A DNA stretch of 64,000 nucleotides from Pseudomonas sp. PDNC002 (GTDB lineage: Bacteria > Pseudomonadota > Gammaproteobacteria > Pseudomonadales > Pseudomonadaceae), in the NCBI RefSeq assembly GCF_016919445.1, contig NZ_CP070356.1, positions 2,760,001-2,824,000 on the forward strand, in the 5' to 3' direction. Of this stretch, positions 34,575 through 45,621 are shown one piece after another (positions within the stretch are counted from its first letter, which is position 1; the number at the start of each line of letters is the position of its first letter). The notes under the pieces are model-generated. The model made no database searches, had not been told where the DNA came from, and saw only the letters and a list, made by a program, of their open reading frames with translations. Both the position numbers and the translations under genes were made by a program.

Positions 34575-34691
34575 CTATCCACCCTGTGGCGTTCCATGAT
34601 GGCCATTGGATAGGGAATCGCCAGAAAAATTCCCTATCGCCAGATCCTGATTCGTCACATGCGCGACGAATCGGGAGTAGGACTCGCGCCG

Positions 34692-36314
34692 TTACACGAC
34701 GAAGCGCGCCACCATGCCATTCAGGTCCACCGCCAGGCGCGACAGTTCCTGGCTTGCCGCGCTGGTCTGGGTGGCGCCCGCCGAGGTCTGGGTCGCCAGG
34801 TCGCGGATGGCCAGCAGGTTGCGGTCCACCTCGCGCGCGACCTGGGCCTGTTCCTCGGTGGCGCTGGCGATCACCAGGTTGCGCTCGTTGATCAGCGACA
34901 TGCGCTCGAGGATCACCTGCAGCGAGGCGCCTGCCTCGCCGGTGCGGCTGACGGTGCGCTCGGCATGGGCGGTGCTGCTGAGCAGGGCGGCAACGGTGCG
35001 GTCGCTGCCGTTCTGGATGGCCGAGACCAGTTCCTCGATCTCGCGGGTCGAGCTCTGGGTGCGCTGGGCCAGCGAACGGACTTCATCGGCGACCACCGCG
35101 AAACCGCGCCCGGCCTCGCCGGCGCGGGCCGCCTCGATGGCGGCGTTGAGCGCCAGCAGGTTGGTCTGCTCGGCGACGCTGCGGATCACCTCCAGCACCT
35201 TGCCGATGTCCTGCGCCTGGTTGGCCAGGGTTTCCGCCTGCTGCGAGGCGGAGCCCACTTCACCGGCCAGGGTGCCGATGGCGCTGGACGTCTCGTCGAC
35301 GCGCTCGCTGCCGGAGCGCGCGGCATCGATGGCTTCGCGGGAGGCGGCGGAGGTTGAGGCGGCGTTGCTCGCCACTTCTTCCACCGCGCTGGTCATCTGG
35401 TTGACGGCGGTGGCGGCCATCTCGATCTGGTCGCTCTGCTGTTGCAGGGTGCGGCCGCTTTCCTCCATCACGCTGTGCATTTCCTCGGCGGCGGAGGCCA
35501 GTTGGCTGGCGGAGTTGCCGATGCCCCGGATGGTCTCGCGCAGCCGCTCCTGCATGTCGGCCAGGGCGTGCAGCAGCTGGGCCGGCTCGTCGCGGCCCTC
35601 GATGCTGAAGCGCTGGCTGAGGTCGCCGCTGGCGATGGTCTGGGCGATCCGCACCGCCTGGCCCAGCGGCACGACGATGCTGCGGGTGAGTTGCCAGGCC
35701 AGCAGCAGGGTCAGGCCGACGCTGAGCACGAGGATCGCGCTGACCACTAGCCGGCCGCTCTGGAACTGCTCCACCGCGCGGTCCGCGGCGGCGGCTGCGC
35801 CATTTCGGTTCAGGTCGATCAGCGTGGTCAGGCGCTTGTTCAGCTCCGCGCCCTGCTGGGCGATGTTGCCGTTGAGGATGTGCAGCGCGCCTTCGTTGTC
35901 GTTCTGCCGGACCTTCTCGACCATCTGGTCGACGAAGCCGAGGTAGCCGTCCAGCGCCTGGCGCAGCTCATCGGTGCGCTGTTGTTCCTCGGGGCTGAGG
36001 ATCAGCCGGCGATAGTCGGCGAGGACCTTGTCCTTGTCCTGGCGCGCTTCGGCGATCAGGTCGAGGCTGTGCTGGCGCGCGGTGGCGTCCTGGTTGACCA
36101 GCAGGCGCATGGATTCCAGGCGGATGCGGGCGATGTCGCCCGATAGCTGGTTCATGTGGTTGATGCTCAGCAGCCAGTTGCTGTCGATCTCCTCCGAGGC
36201 GGCGCGCAGGGTCGATAGCTTGTACAGCGAGAACAGGCCGAGAAACACCAGCAGCAGGCCCATGACGGCAAAGCCCAGGGAGGCGCGGCGACCAATAGTC
36301 ATGCTTCTGAACAT
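34692..36314 (-). CDS. methyl-accepting chemotaxis protein with four-helix-bundle sensor
   Basis: 540 residues from the ATG at 36314, which has an aaaggg site; another ATG at 36341 lacks one. TM1 about 10-30, periplasmic helical sensor (about 31-185, 4HB_MCP type), TM2 about 187-210 ([18 protein letters not shown]), HAMP (to about 265) and a full cytoplasmic signalling domain with tip [38 protein letters not shown]. It has no C-terminal pentapeptide for CheR binding. The leftward gene lies close to, but is read away from, the wsp operon; it is unlikely to be part of it. Ligand unknown. Confidence 0.9.
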   Translation of the reverse strand: MFRSMTIGRRASLGFAVMGLLLVFLGLFSLYKLSTLRAASEEIDSNWLLSINHMNQLSGDIARIRLESMRLLVNQDATARQHSLDLIAEARQDKDKVLADYRRLILSPEEQQRTDELRQALDGYLGFVDQMVEKVRQNDNEGALHILNGNIAQQGAELNKRLTTLIDLNRNGAAAAADRAVEQFQSGRLVVSAILVLSVGLTLLLAWQLTRSIVVPLGQAVRIAQTIASGDLSQRFSIEGRDEPAQLLHALADMQERLRETIRGIGNSASQLASAAEEMHSVMEESGRTLQQQSDQIEMAATAVNQMTSAVEEVASNAASTSAASREAIDAARSGSERVDETSSAIGTLAGEVGSASQQAETLANQAQDIGKVLEVIRSVAEQTNLLALNAAIEAARAGEAGRGFAVVADEVRSLAQRTQSSTREIEELVSAIQNGSDRTVAALLSSTAHAERTVSRTGEAGASLQVILERMSLINERNLVIASATEEQAQVAREVDRNLLAIRDLATQTSAGATQTSAASQELSRLAVDLNGMVARFVV

Positions 36315-36459
36315 CGTGAATTTCCCTTTTTCTTCATCCATTGTGTTCGGCGTGCCATCAGTGATGGCGCATTGATATTATTGGCGCCAAAAAACCGCGG
36401 CAGTGGCAAAACAGGACTAGCAGACGAAATTCCTGTCCGCTCAAGGCAGGGGGGATGAT

Positions 36460-36897
36460 TCAGACGAGCGTCAGCCACGCCAGCACGGCGTAGCGCCCGA
36501 CCTTGGCCAGCGTGACCAGGGCGAGGAAGCGCCAGAGTGGCTCACGCATGACGCCGGCGATCAGGGTCAGCGGATCGCCGATGATCGGCGCCCAGCTCAG
36601 CAACAGCGACCAGCAGCCGAAACGCTGGTAATGGCGCTGCGCTTTTTCCAGCGCCTGCGCGCTGACTGGGAACCAGCGCCGGTCACGCCAACGCTCTATG
36701 CCGCGCCCCAGCAGCCAGTTCAGCAACGAGCCGAGCACGTTGCCCAGGCTGGCGGCCAGCAGCAGCGTCCACAGCGGGTACTGGCCGCCGAGCAGCAGGC
36801 CGACGAGCACGGCCTCGGACTGCAAGGGCAGCAGGGTGGCGGCGATGAACGCGGAGAGGAAAAGACCGGCGTGGGCGGCCAGGGCGAGGCTGAGCAT
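36460..36897 (-). CDS. YqaA-type small membrane protein (VTT/DedA-related)
   Basis: 145 residues with hydrophobic segments (about 5-30, 42-62, 105-145). The central NVLGSLLNWLLGRGIERWRDR with following FGCWSLLLSWAPIIGDPLTLIAGVM matches YqaA-like proteins, a short relative of DedA/SNARE-associated proteins. The GDPLTL motif carries the conserved acidic/proline re-entrant-loop segment. Role in membrane lipid or ion transport is inferred from the family. A single gene, divergent from wspA with about 206 bp between starts. Confidence 0.8.
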   Translation of the reverse strand: MLSLALAAHAGLFLSAFIAATLLPLQSEAVLVGLLLGGQYPLWTLLLAASLGNVLGSLLNWLLGRGIERWRDRRWFPVSAQALEKAQRHYQRFGCWSLLLSWAPIIGDPLTLIAGVMREPLWRFLALVTLAKVGRYAVLAWLTLV

Positions 36898-37103
36898 TGG
36901 GCGTGATAACAGGCGGGTAAAAGAGAGACAGAAATTGATGAACTGGCGTACTAAAAATTCGGAATAAAGAGACGAGGTTCCGGCGTCTACGGATACTATA
37001 TGTCCTATCTTGCTGAGGATTTAGTACGAATTTACATTCGCCGCTACCACCCGCGCGAATGCATCATCCGTCGGCATGTCACGCTCATCTTCTGGGGAAT
37101 GCT

Positions 37104-38723
37104 GTGAAGAACTGGACTCTACGCCAACGCATCCTGGCCAGCTTTGCCGTCGTCATCGCGATCATGCTGCTGATGGTGGTGATTTCCTACACCCGCTTGC
37201 TACGCGTGGAAGCCAGTACCCAACGGGTCAGCGAAGACGCCATGCCCGGTACCTACGCGCTGACGACCGTGCGTTCGGCCTGGACCGACAGCATCCTGCT
37301 GACCCAGGTCCTGGTCGGCCTGAGCGACGGAAAGGCGCTGGACGACGCCCGCCGCCAGGAATTCCGTGCCAACCACGACGTGCTGGTCGAGCGCATCACC
37401 CTCTACGAGCGCACCGTTAGCGACCTGCGCGACAAGGAACTGCTCGCCCACTTCAAGCAGCAGGTGACGGAGTACGACAATCTCCTGGCCCAGGTGCTGC
37501 AGCTCTATACCACTGACCGCGATGCTTCGCGCCACCTGTTGCTGGAAAGCCTGGAGCCGAAGTGGGAAGAAGGCCGCAAGACCCTCAACCAACTGATCTC
37601 GCTGAACAAGGAAATCGCCGACGCCGCGGCGGACAACATCGTGACCGAGGTGACCAACGCCAAGGTGGTCATGCTGTTGTCGCTGTTGCTGGCCATCGCC
37701 GTGGCCGCGATCTGCGGTCTGCTGCTGATGCGCGCGATCACCGAGCCGGTGCGCCAGGTGGTCAAGGGGCTTCAGGTCATGGGCGGCGGCGATTTCACCA
37801 CGCGCCTGGCCATGGAGCGCAACGACGAATTCGCCGTCATCGAGACCGGCTTCAACGGCATGGCCGAAGAGCTCAAGGCGCTGGTGTCGCAGGCGCAGCG
37901 CTCGGCCATCCAGGTCACCACCTCGGTGACCGAGATCGCCGCTACTTCCAAGCAGCAGCAGGCCACCGCGACCGAAACCGCCGCCACCACCACCGAGATC
38001 GGCGCCACCTCGCGGGAAATCGCCGCCACGTCGCGCGACCTGGTGCGCACCATGACCGAGGTTTCCTCGGCCGCCGAACAGACGTCCACCCTCGCCGGTT
38101 CGGGCCAGATGGGCCTGGCGCGCATGGAAGAGACCATGCACCACGTGATGGGCGCCGCCGAGCTGGTCAACGCCAAGCTGGCGATCCTCAACGAGCGCGC
38201 CGGCAACATCAACCAGGTGGTCACCACCATCGTGAAAGTGGCCGACCAGACCAACCTGCTGTCGCTCAACGCCGCCATCGAGGCGGAGAAGGCTGGCGAG
38301 TACGGCCGGGGTTTCGCCGTGGTCGCCACCGAGGTGCGTCGCCTGGCCGACCAGACCGCCGTGGCCACCTACGACATCGAGCAGATGGTGCGTGAGATCC
38401 AGTCCGCTGTGTCCGCCGGCGTGATGGGCATGGACAAGTTCTCCGAGGAGGTGCGTCGCGGCATTTCGGAAGTCGGCCAGGTCGGCGAGCAGCTCTCGCA
38501 GATCATCCAGCAGGTGCAAGCCCTGGCGCCGCGCGTGCAGATGGTCAACGAAGGCATGCAGGCCCAGGCCACCGGCGCCGAGCAGATCAACCAGGCGCTG
38601 GTGCAATTGGGCGAGGCCACCGGGCAGACCGTGGAATCCCTGCGCCAGGCCAGCTTTGCCATCGACGAGCTGAACCTCGTGGCCAACGGATTGCGCAATG
38701 GCGTCTCCCGCTTCAAGGTCTGA
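37104..38723 (+). CDS. wspA: surface-sensing chemoreceptor WspA
   Basis: 539 residues starting at GTG 37104, preceded by a ggggaa site and giving the protein start [21 protein letters not shown]1 about 9-30, periplasmic four-helix sensor, TM2 about 190-212, HAMP and signalling domain with tip [18 protein letters not shown] and [17 protein letters not shown]. In the known Wsp system this receptor responds to surface contact and envelope stress and activates WspE. First gene of an operon in which every junction but the last (23 bp before wspR) overlaps; wspB starts 26 bp inside wspA. Confidence 0.93.
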   Translation: MKNWTLRQRILASFAVVIAIMLLMVVISYTRLLRVEASTQRVSEDAMPGTYALTTVRSAWTDSILLTQVLVGLSDGKALDDARRQEFRANHDVLVERITLYERTVSDLRDKELLAHFKQQVTEYDNLLAQVLQLYTTDRDASRHLLLESLEPKWEEGRKTLNQLISLNKEIADAAADNIVTEVTNAKVVMLLSLLLAIAVAAICGLLLMRAITEPVRQVVKGLQVMGGGDFTTRLAMERNDEFAVIETGFNGMAEELKALVSQAQRSAIQVTTSVTEIAATSKQQQATATETAATTTEIGATSREIAATSRDLVRTMTEVSSAAEQTSTLAGSGQMGLARMEETMHHVMGAAELVNAKLAILNERAGNINQVVTTIVKVADQTNLLSLNAAIEAEKAGEYGRGFAVVATEVRRLADQTAVATYDIEQMVREIQSAVSAGVMGMDKFSEEVRRGISEVGQVGEQLSQIIQQVQALAPRVQMVNEGMQAQATGAEQINQALVQLGEATGQTVESLRQASFAIDELNLVANGLRNGVSRFKV

Positions 38724-39210
38724 GGCCGCCTCGGCGGGCAGGCTCTACCTGCAATTTCGCCTGGGCGCGGACCGCTATGCGCTGGACGTGCACGACGTCG
38801 TCGAAGTGCTGCCGCTGCCTGTACTCAAGCGCGTGCCGGAAGCGCCGGGGTGGGTTGCCGGGCTGTTCGCGCACCGCGGCGAATTGCTGCCAGTGCTCGA
38901 CCTGAGTCAACTGGCGTTCGGCCACAGCGCTCCCCGTCGCACCAGCACCCGCCTGGTGCTGGCGCGCTATCGCAACGGCGACCAGGGCCCGGAGCAACGG
39001 CTCGGGCTGATTCTCGAACAGGCCACCCACACCCTGCGCCTGGACCCGGCGGCCTTCCGTGACTACGACCTCGACAACGGCAGCGCGCGCTACCTCGGGC
39101 CGGTGCTGGAAGACGAACAGGGGTTGCTGCAACGGGTGAGCGTCGACGCGCTGCTCAGCGACGAAGCGCGTGCACGTCTGCTACCGGAGTCCGGGAGCGA
39201 GTCGCCATGA
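38698..39210 (+). CDS. wspB: CheW-like adaptor WspB
   Basis: 170 residues, CheW fold: [25 protein letters not shown], then [21 protein letters not shown] and the C-terminal [17 protein letters not shown]. It couples WspA to the kinase WspE. The start overlaps the end of wspA by 26 bp, and its stop overlaps the wspC start by 4 bp (ATGA), which suggests coupled translation and fixed stoichiometry. Confidence 0.92.
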   Translation: MASPASRSEAASAGRLYLQFRLGADRYALDVHDVVEVLPLPVLKRVPEAPGWVAGLFAHRGELLPVLDLSQLAFGHSAPRRTSTRLVLARYRNGDQGPEQRLGLILEQATHTLRLDPAAFRDYDLDNGSARYLGPVLEDEQGLLQRVSVDALLSDEARARLLPESGSESP

Positions 39211-40451
39211 ACGATCCGCGCTTCGCCCAGTTGCTCAAGGCACGTATCGGCCTGGACGCCGAATCGGTGGGCGACGCGGTGATCGAGCGAGCGGTGCGCC
39301 AGCGCTGCAGCAAGGTCAGCGGCGGTGACGCCGAGCACTACTGGCTGCAGCTCCAGGGCTCGGCGGAGGAGGTGCAGGCGCTGATCGAGGCGGTGATCGT
39401 TCCCGAGACCTGGTTCTTCCGTTATCCCGAATCCTTCGCCGCGCTGGCCGATCTCGCCACCCGGCGTGTGCTGGAGCTGGCGGGTACGCGGCCGCTGCGC
39501 CTGCTCAGCCTGCCGTGCTCCACCGGCGAGGAGCCGTACTCCATCGTCATGACGATGCTCGATGCGGGGCTCGCGCCGTCGGCGTTCCAGGTCGATGCGC
39601 TGGACGTCAGCCGCTCCGTGCTGGAGCGGGCGGAGGAGGGGCGCTACGGGCGTAACTCCTTCCGGGGCGTCGAACTCGGCTTCCGCGACCGTCATTTCAT
39701 CGACGAGGAGGGCGGCTACCGGATTGCCGAAACGGTCCGCAAGAAAGTCCGCTTCCGTGTCGGCAACCTGCTGGCGGCGGATCTGCTGGCCGGCGAGGCG
39801 CCGTACGACTTCGTGTTCTGCCGCAACCTGCTGATCTATTTCGACCGCGCCACCCAGGAGCAGGTCGTCGACGTGCTGTGCCGCCTGGCGCGGGCCGACG
39901 GCGTGCTGTTCATCGGTCCTGCCGAGGCCAGCCTGATGTCCCGCATCGGCCTCAAGCCGCTGGGCGTGGCGCAGTCCTTCGCCTTCCCCCTGGCGAGTGC
40001 CGAAGTCGTCCGTCCGGCTCCGTTGAGCTGGACGCCGCCCGCACCGCTGCCGCGCCCAAGCGCGCCGAAACCCGTGCCGGTACAGGCGCCGATGCGTCCG
40101 CGGGTGGCGGTGAAACCCGTGCAGCACGTCGCTGAGCCCGCCACCGATGCGCTGGCGGACATCGCCCGGCTGGCCAACTCCGGCCAGGCCGGTGCGGCAC
40201 GCCAGCGTTGCGAGGCCTTGCTGGCCGAGAAAGGGCCGAACGCCGAGGCCTACTATTGGCTCGGGTTGCTGGCCGATGCCCAGGGCCAGGGCATCGAGGC
40301 GCAAGGTTTCTACCGCAAGGCCCTGTATCTGCAACCCGACCACCAGGAAAGCCTCCTGCACCTGGCCGCGCTGCTCGCCGCCCAGGGCGACGCCGCCGGT
40401 GCTCGCCGCCTGCAGGAGCGCGCCGCGCGAGGAGTGAAGCGCAATGGTTGA
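39207..40451 (+). CDS. wspC: CheR-type methyltransferase WspC with TPR
   Basis: 414 residues. CheR N-terminal helices, then the SAM-binding domain with LLSLPCSTGEEPYSIVM, DALDVSRSVLERAEEGRYG and YDFVFCRNLLIYFDR. A Pro-rich linker (about 270-300) leads to a TPR region (about 312-405) with AEAYYWLGLLADAQGQGIEAQGFYRKALYLQP. It methylates WspA and keeps the system signalling; WspF opposes it. Overlaps wspB by 4 bp and wspD by 8 bp. Confidence 0.93.
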   Translation: MNDPRFAQLLKARIGLDAESVGDAVIERAVRQRCSKVSGGDAEHYWLQLQGSAEEVQALIEAVIVPETWFFRYPESFAALADLATRRVLELAGTRPLRLLSLPCSTGEEPYSIVMTMLDAGLAPSAFQVDALDVSRSVLERAEEGRYGRNSFRGVELGFRDRHFIDEEGGYRIAETVRKKVRFRVGNLLAADLLAGEAPYDFVFCRNLLIYFDRATQEQVVDVLCRLARADGVLFIGPAEASLMSRIGLKPLGVAQSFAFPLASAEVVRPAPLSWTPPAPLPRPSAPKPVPVQAPMRPRVAVKPVQHVAEPATDALADIARLANSGQAGAARQRCEALLAEKGPNAEAYYWLGLLADAQGQGIEAQGFYRKALYLQPDHQESLLHLAALLAAQGDAAGARRLQERAARGVKRNG

Positions 40452-41127
40452 ACGCGGCTATTCATCGCAGACCGAGTTGCCGCCGGTGGACGACTGCTGG
40501 AATCGCGTCGGCGTGCGCGGCGACCGCAGTTGCCCGAAGCTCGTCGAATATATTCATTGCCGTAACTGCCCGGTGCATGCCGCGGCGGCGATCAGCCTGC
40601 TCGACCGCTATGCCTTGGGCGGCGAAGAGCCTGTGCAAATGCCGGTCGAAAGCGGCGAAACGGCCATCGAGGATGGTCGCGCGCACCTGATCTTCCGCCT
40701 TGGCGAAGAATGGTTGGGCCTGCCCACCCGCGCCCTTGCCGAAGTGGCGCCGGCGTGCGTGGTGCATTCGCTGCCGCACCAGCGGTCGCCGGCGCTGCTC
40801 GGCGTGGCCAACGTTCGCGGCACGCTGGTCGCCTGTGTCTCCCTGGGTGAACTGCTGGGCCTCGATATCCGTGCCGCCGCCCGCGATGACGCGCGCATCG
40901 TCCCGCGCATGCTAATTCTTGCCGCCACGGGCGGGCCGATCATCTCGCCGGTGGACGAAGTGGACGGTATCCATGAGTTGAGCGAGAGCGCCGTGATCAC
41001 CGCCTCGTCCCACAGCCATGCCGCCAACGACCGCTTCACCCGTGGGGTGATGCAGTGGCGCCAGCGCAGCATCCGCCTGCTCGACCAGGAAGCCCTGCTC
41101 GATGCCGCCACCCGGAGCCTTGCATGA
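40444..41127 (+). CDS. wspD: CheW-like adaptor WspD
   Basis: 227 residues. N-terminal CNRVGVRGDRSCPKL-like segment with Cys pairs (DDCWNRVGVRGDRSC, IHCRNCPVHAAAA), which is typical of WspD, then a CheW domain (ARAHLIFRLGEEWLGLPTRALAEVAP, LLGVANVRGTLVACVSL). The role is the second adaptor in the WspA-WspE complex. The conserved cysteine cluster could bind a metal. Ends overlap wspE (ATGA). Confidence 0.92.
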   Translation: MVERGYSSQTELPPVDDCWNRVGVRGDRSCPKLVEYIHCRNCPVHAAAAISLLDRYALGGEEPVQMPVESGETAIEDGRAHLIFRLGEEWLGLPTRALAEVAPACVVHSLPHQRSPALLGVANVRGTLVACVSLGELLGLDIRAAARDDARIVPRMLILAATGGPIISPVDEVDGIHELSESAVITASSHSHAANDRFTRGVMQWRQRSIRLLDQEALLDAATRSLA

Positions 41128-43430
41128 CCCCGGACCAGATGAAGGATGCCTCGATGCTGGAGCTGTTCCGCCTGGAGGCGGAAGCCCAGACGCAGGTGCT
41201 CGTCCACGGCTTGATGGCGCTGGAGCGCAATCCGACCCAGGCCGACCAGCTGGAAGCCTGCATGCGCGCTGCGCATTCGCTCAAGGGCGCGGCGCGTATC
41301 GTCGGCCTCGACGCCGGCGTGCAGGTCGCCCACGTGATGGAAGACTGCCTGGTCGGCGCCCAGGAGGGCCGGTTGCTGCTGGCTTCCGGGCATATCGACG
41401 CGCTGCTGGCCGGCACCGATATCCTGCTGCATATCGCCGATGCCCAGCCCGAACGCGCCGAGCAGGCGCAGCAGGGGGTGCCGGCGATGGTCGAGCGCCT
41501 GCAGGCGTTGGTGTCCGGACAGGCGCCAGTGCGCTCCACGCTGCCGGCACCGCCTGCGCCGCAGCTTGCGGAGCGGGTCGCGGAGCCTGTTGCGGCGCCG
41601 CTGGAACCCAGCCTGGTCGATCCGTCGCCGACCGTGCCCGCCGAGCCCACGGCGCGCCGCCGCGCCAGCGATAGCGACGAAGGCGGCGAGCGCGTTCTGC
41701 GGGTCACCGCGGAACGCCTGAACCAGTTGCTCGACTATTCCAGCAAGTCGCTGGTGGAATCCCAGCGCCTCAAGCCCCTGCTGGACTCGCTGCAACGTCT
41801 CAAACGCGTGCAGGCCAGCGCCAGCCGTGTGCTCGACGGCGCCCGCGATGCGGCCAGCACGGCCAATCTCGATGCCGAGGCGCAAGCCTACCTGGCCGAC
41901 GCTCGCCGACTGGTCGGCGAATGCCAGCAGCTGCTCAGCGAGCAGATCGCCGAACTCGACGAATTCAGCTTCAAGGCCGGCCAGCGGGCCCGCTCGCTCT
42001 ACGACACGGCGCTGGCCTGCCGCATGCGGCCGTTCTCCGACGTGCTGGCCGGGCAGGCGCGGATGGTCCGCGATCTTGGCCGTTCGCTGGGCAAGCCGGT
42101 GCGCCTGGACGTGCAGGGCGCGTCCACCCAGGTCGACCGCGAAGTGCTGGAAAAGCTCGAAGCGCCGTTGACCCACCTGCTGCGCAATGCCGTCGACCAT
42201 GGCATCGAGCCGCCTGACGTGCGCGCCCGCGCCGGCAAGCCGGAGGAGGGCACGATCCAGCTGCTCGCCCGGCACCACGCCGGCATGCTGGTGCTGGAGT
42301 TGCAGGACGATGGCGGCGGCGTCGATCTCGAGCGCCTGCGCAGCGCCATCGTGCGCCGTCAGCTGTCCACCGAGGAGACCGTGGCGCGGCTCACCGAGGA
42401 GGAGTTGCTGACCTTCCTGTTCCTGCCCGGCTTCAGCATGCGCGAGCAGGTGACCGAGGTGTCCGGCCGCGGCGTCGGCCTCGACGCCGTGCAGCACATG
42501 GTGCGCCTGCTGCGCGGCGGTATTCGCATGGAGCAGGTGAGCGGGCAGGGCGCGCGTTTCCACCTGGAAGTGCCGCTGACCCTGTCGGTGGTGCGCAGCC
42601 TGGTGGTGACCATCGGTGGCGAGGCCTACGCCTTCCCGCTCGCCCACATCGAGCGCATGCGCCGCCTGGCGCCGGACGAGATCGTCCAGCTCGAGGGCCG
42701 CCAGCAGTTCTGGCACGAGGGCCGGCACGTCGGCCTGGTCGCCGCCAGCCAGTTGCTGCAGCGCCCCGAGGGTGAAACCACGGCGGACGAGATTCCGGTG
42801 GTGGTGATCCGCGAGCGCGAGAGTGCCTACGGCGTGGCGGTGGAGAAATTCATCGGCGAGCGCACCCTGGTGGTGGTGCCGCTGGACGCGCGCCTGGGCA
42901 AGGTGCAGGACGTTTCCGCCGGCGCCTTGTTGGATGACGGCACGCCGGTGCTGATCCTCGATGTGGAAGACATGCTGCGTTCGGTGGAGAAACTCCTCGC
43001 CACCGGCCGCCTGGAGCGCATCGATCCCACCGGCCGCCTCTCCGGCCCGGCGCGCAAACGGGTGCTGGTGGTGGACGATTCGCTCACCGTGCGCGAGCTG
43101 GAGCGCAAGCTGCTGCTGGGGCGTGGTTACGACGTCGCCGTGGCGGTGGATGGCATGGACGGCTGGAACGCGCTGCGCTCGGAGCACTTCGACCTGGTCA
43201 TCACCGACATCGACATGCCGCGCATGGATGGCATCGAGCTGGTGACCCTGATCCGCCGCGACACCCGCCTGCAATCGCTGCCGGTGATGGTGGTGTCCTA
43301 CAAGGACCGCGAAGAGGACCGTCGGCGCGGTCTGGATGCCGGTGCCGACTATTATCTGGCCAAGGCCAGTTTCCACGATGAGGCCCTGCTGGATGCGGTG
43401 GTCGACCTGATCGGGGGTGCCCAGGGATGA
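41124..43430 (+). CDS. wspE: hybrid histidine kinase WspE
   Basis: 768 residues from the ATG overlapping the wspD stop. Hpt domain with phospho-accepting His51 in AAHSLKGAARIVG; an Ala/Pro-rich linker; dimer helices; HATPase with LLRNAVDHGIEPP (N box) and GRGVGLDAVQHMV; CheW-like domain; and a receiver domain with VLVVDDSLTV and phosphate-accepting Asp695 in ITDIDMPRMDG. It autophosphorylates under control of WspA and passes phosphate to WspR and WspF. Confidence 0.94.
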   Translation: MTPDQMKDASMLELFRLEAEAQTQVLVHGLMALERNPTQADQLEACMRAAHSLKGAARIVGLDAGVQVAHVMEDCLVGAQEGRLLLASGHIDALLAGTDILLHIADAQPERAEQAQQGVPAMVERLQALVSGQAPVRSTLPAPPAPQLAERVAEPVAAPLEPSLVDPSPTVPAEPTARRRASDSDEGGERVLRVTAERLNQLLDYSSKSLVESQRLKPLLDSLQRLKRVQASASRVLDGARDAASTANLDAEAQAYLADARRLVGECQQLLSEQIAELDEFSFKAGQRARSLYDTALACRMRPFSDVLAGQARMVRDLGRSLGKPVRLDVQGASTQVDREVLEKLEAPLTHLLRNAVDHGIEPPDVRARAGKPEEGTIQLLARHHAGMLVLELQDDGGGVDLERLRSAIVRRQLSTEETVARLTEEELLTFLFLPGFSMREQVTEVSGRGVGLDAVQHMVRLLRGGIRMEQVSGQGARFHLEVPLTLSVVRSLVVTIGGEAYAFPLAHIERMRRLAPDEIVQLEGRQQFWHEGRHVGLVAASQLLQRPEGETTADEIPVVVIRERESAYGVAVEKFIGERTLVVVPLDARLGKVQDVSAGALLDDGTPVLILDVEDMLRSVEKLLATGRLERIDPTGRLSGPARKRVLVVDDSLTVRELERKLLLGRGYDVAVAVDGMDGWNALRSEHFDLVITDIDMPRMDGIELVTLIRRDTRLQSLPVMVVSYKDREEDRRRGLDAGADYYLAKASFHDEALLDAVVDLIGGAQG

Positions 43431-44434
43431 AGATAGGGATCGTCAACGACATGCCGCTGGCGGTGGAGGCGATGCGCCGGGCGCTGGCCTTCGAGCCGGC
43501 GCACCGGGTGGTCTGGGTCGCGTCCAACGGCGCCGAGGCCATCGAGATGTGCGCCGCGCACAAGCCCGACGTGGTGCTGATGGACCTGTTGATGCCGGTG
43601 ATGGATGGCGTCGAGGCGACCCGCAGGATCATGGCCCAGAGCCCCTGCGCGATCATCGTCGTCACCGTCGACCTGGAACAGAACATGAGCCGCGTGTTCG
43701 ACGCCATGGGCAATGGCGCGGTGGACGCGGTGAATACCCCGGCCATCGGTACCGGTGATCCGGCGGAGGCGGCGCGCCCGCTATTGCGCAAGTTGCAGAA
43801 CCTGGCCTGGCTCAATGCCCCGCGCGATACCCGGCCCAGTTCCAGCGTCGCGCCGGTACGCAAGGGCATCGGGGCGCGCAAGCTGGTGGCCATCGGCTCC
43901 TCGGCGGGCGGCCCGGCGGCGCTGGCGGAGCTGTTCGGCCAGTTGCCGGCGAATTTCCCTGCCGCCATCGTCGTGGTCCAGCACGTCGACGAAGTCTTCG
44001 CCGCCGGCATGGCCGAGTGGCTGTCGACGCAATCACGGATCCCCGTGCGCCTGGCGCGCAACGGCGAGCCGCCACAGCCGGGCTGCGTGCTGCTGGCCGG
44101 CACCAATCATCACATCCGCCTGCTCAAGGGCGGCGAGTTGGCCTATACGGCCGAGCCCAGCAGCCATATCTACCGGCCCTCGATCGACGTGTTCTTCGAC
44201 AGCCTGGTGGAGAACTGGAGCGGCGACGCCGTCGGTGTGTTGCTCACCGGCATGGGCCGCGACGGCGCCGAGGGCCTGAAGCACATGCGCGAACGAGGCT
44301 TCCTGACCCTGGCGCAGGACCAGGGCAGCAGCGCCGTCTACGGCATGCCCAAGGCTGCGGCGGCGATTGGCGCCGCGGTGGAGATTCGCGCACTGGGCGA
44401 CATCGCCCGACGACTCGCTGACGTCTGCACCTGA
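43427..44434 (+). CDS. wspF: CheB-type methylesterase WspF
   Basis: 335 residues. Receiver domain with Asp53 in [12 protein letters not shown], linker, and methylesterase domain with nucleophile Ser159 in [11 protein letters not shown], His in VVQHVDEVF and Asp in GMGRDGAEG. It demethylates WspA and damps signalling; loss-of-function mutations in other pseudomonads cause wrinkled colonies through constant WspR activity. The frame is intact here. The start overlaps wspE by 4 bp. Confidence 0.94.
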   Translation: MKIGIVNDMPLAVEAMRRALAFEPAHRVVWVASNGAEAIEMCAAHKPDVVLMDLLMPVMDGVEATRRIMAQSPCAIIVVTVDLEQNMSRVFDAMGNGAVDAVNTPAIGTGDPAEAARPLLRKLQNLAWLNAPRDTRPSSSVAPVRKGIGARKLVAIGSSAGGPAALAELFGQLPANFPAAIVVVQHVDEVFAAGMAEWLSTQSRIPVRLARNGEPPQPGCVLLAGTNHHIRLLKGGELAYTAEPSSHIYRPSIDVFFDSLVENWSGDAVGVLLTGMGRDGAEGLKHMRERGFLTLAQDQGSSAVYGMPKAAAAIGAAVEIRALGDIARRLADVCT

Positions 44435-44457
44435 GTGCGGACTACGGAGCTGATTCC

Positions 44458-45480
44458 ATGAACCCTTTGACGAGTGACTACCCCGTGCACACCCCAGGCG
44501 ACTCCACTGTGATGGTGCTGCTGGTCGACGACCAGCCCATGATCGGCGAAGCCGTGCGCCGCGCCCTGGCGGACGATCCGAGCATCGACTTCCACTTCTG
44601 CTCCGACCCGCACCAGGCCATTGCCCTGGCGATCCAGATCAAGCCCACCGTGATCCTCCAGGACCTGGTGATGCCCGGCGCCGACGGCCTCTCGCTGGTG
44701 CGCGAGTACCGCGCCAACCCCGCGACCCGCGACCTGCCGATCATCGTCCTGTCCACCAAGGAGGACCCGGCGGTGAAGAGCGCGGCGTTCACCGCCGGCG
44801 CCAACGACTACCTGGTGAAGCTGCCCGACGCCATCGAACTGATCGCCCGGGTGCGCTACCACTCGCGCTCCTACCTGGCGCTGCTGCAGCGCGACGAGGC
44901 CTACCGCGCCCTGCGCGAGAGCCAGCAGCAGCTGCTGGAAACCAACCTGGTGCTGCAGCGGCTGATGAACTCCGACGGCCTCACCGGTCTGTCCAACCGC
45001 CGTCACTTCGACGAATACCTGGAAATGGAGTGGCGCCGCGGCCTGCGCGAGCAGGCCCAGCTGTCGATCCTGTTGATCGATGTCGACCACTTCAAGGCCT
45101 ACAACGACACCTTCGGCCACGTGCAGGGCGACGAGGCGTTGCGCCAGGTCGCCGGGGCGATCCGCGCCAGCGCCAGTCGCCCCTCGGATTTGCCGGCGCG
45201 TTATGGCGGCGAAGAGTTCGTCATGGTCCTGCCCAATACCTCGCCGGGCGGCGCGCGCCTGTTGGCCGAGAAGCTGCGGCGCTCGGTGCAGGACCTGAAC
45301 ATCCGCCACGAGCTGCCCACCTCCGGCTCGCCGCTGACCATCAGCATCGGCGTGGCGACGCTGATCCCGAACGCGGGCAAGACCTGCCGCCAGCTCATCG
45401 AAATGGCCGACCAGGCGCTCTACAACGCCAAGCACGGTGGCCGCAACCAGGTCGGCATGGCTGACACGACGGACGCGTAA
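44458..45480 (+). CDS. wspR: diguanylate cyclase response regulator WspR
   Basis: 340 residues, seven fewer than I recall for PAO1. Receiver domain with Asp69 in [12 protein letters not shown], a helical stalk, then GGDEF domain with active-site GGEEF at 250-254 and I-site RPSD at 241-244 for product inhibition by c-di-GMP. Phosphorylation by WspE drives clustering and c-di-GMP synthesis. It begins 23 bp after wspF, the only junction of the operon without overlap, with a ctgattcc leader and a weak ribosome-binding site. Confidence 0.94.
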   Translation: MNPLTSDYPVHTPGDSTVMVLLVDDQPMIGEAVRRALADDPSIDFHFCSDPHQAIALAIQIKPTVILQDLVMPGADGLSLVREYRANPATRDLPIIVLSTKEDPAVKSAAFTAGANDYLVKLPDAIELIARVRYHSRSYLALLQRDEAYRALRESQQQLLETNLVLQRLMNSDGLTGLSNRRHFDEYLEMEWRRGLREQAQLSILLIDVDHFKAYNDTFGHVQGDEALRQVAGAIRASASRPSDLPARYGGEEFVMVLPNTSPGGARLLAEKLRRSVQDLNIRHELPTSGSPLTISIGVATLIPNAGKTCRQLIEMADQALYNAKHGGRNQVGMADTTDA

Positions 45481-45621
45481 GGTGCGAAAACCGCTGCGCG
45501 GCGCGGGCAAACCGCGGCGCGGGCGGCCGCAGAATCGCCTGACGTAGTGCAGATCATCGCGGTCGATCTCAGGTATACTTGCCGGCTTTTCTACGCCCTT
45601 TACCCGTGAGAGATGCCCGCC

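Noticed and set aside
40608..43376. 922-codon open frame on the minus strand
   Set aside because: Antisense to wspD and wspE, which have complete domain evidence; the product is a His/Gln-rich shadow.
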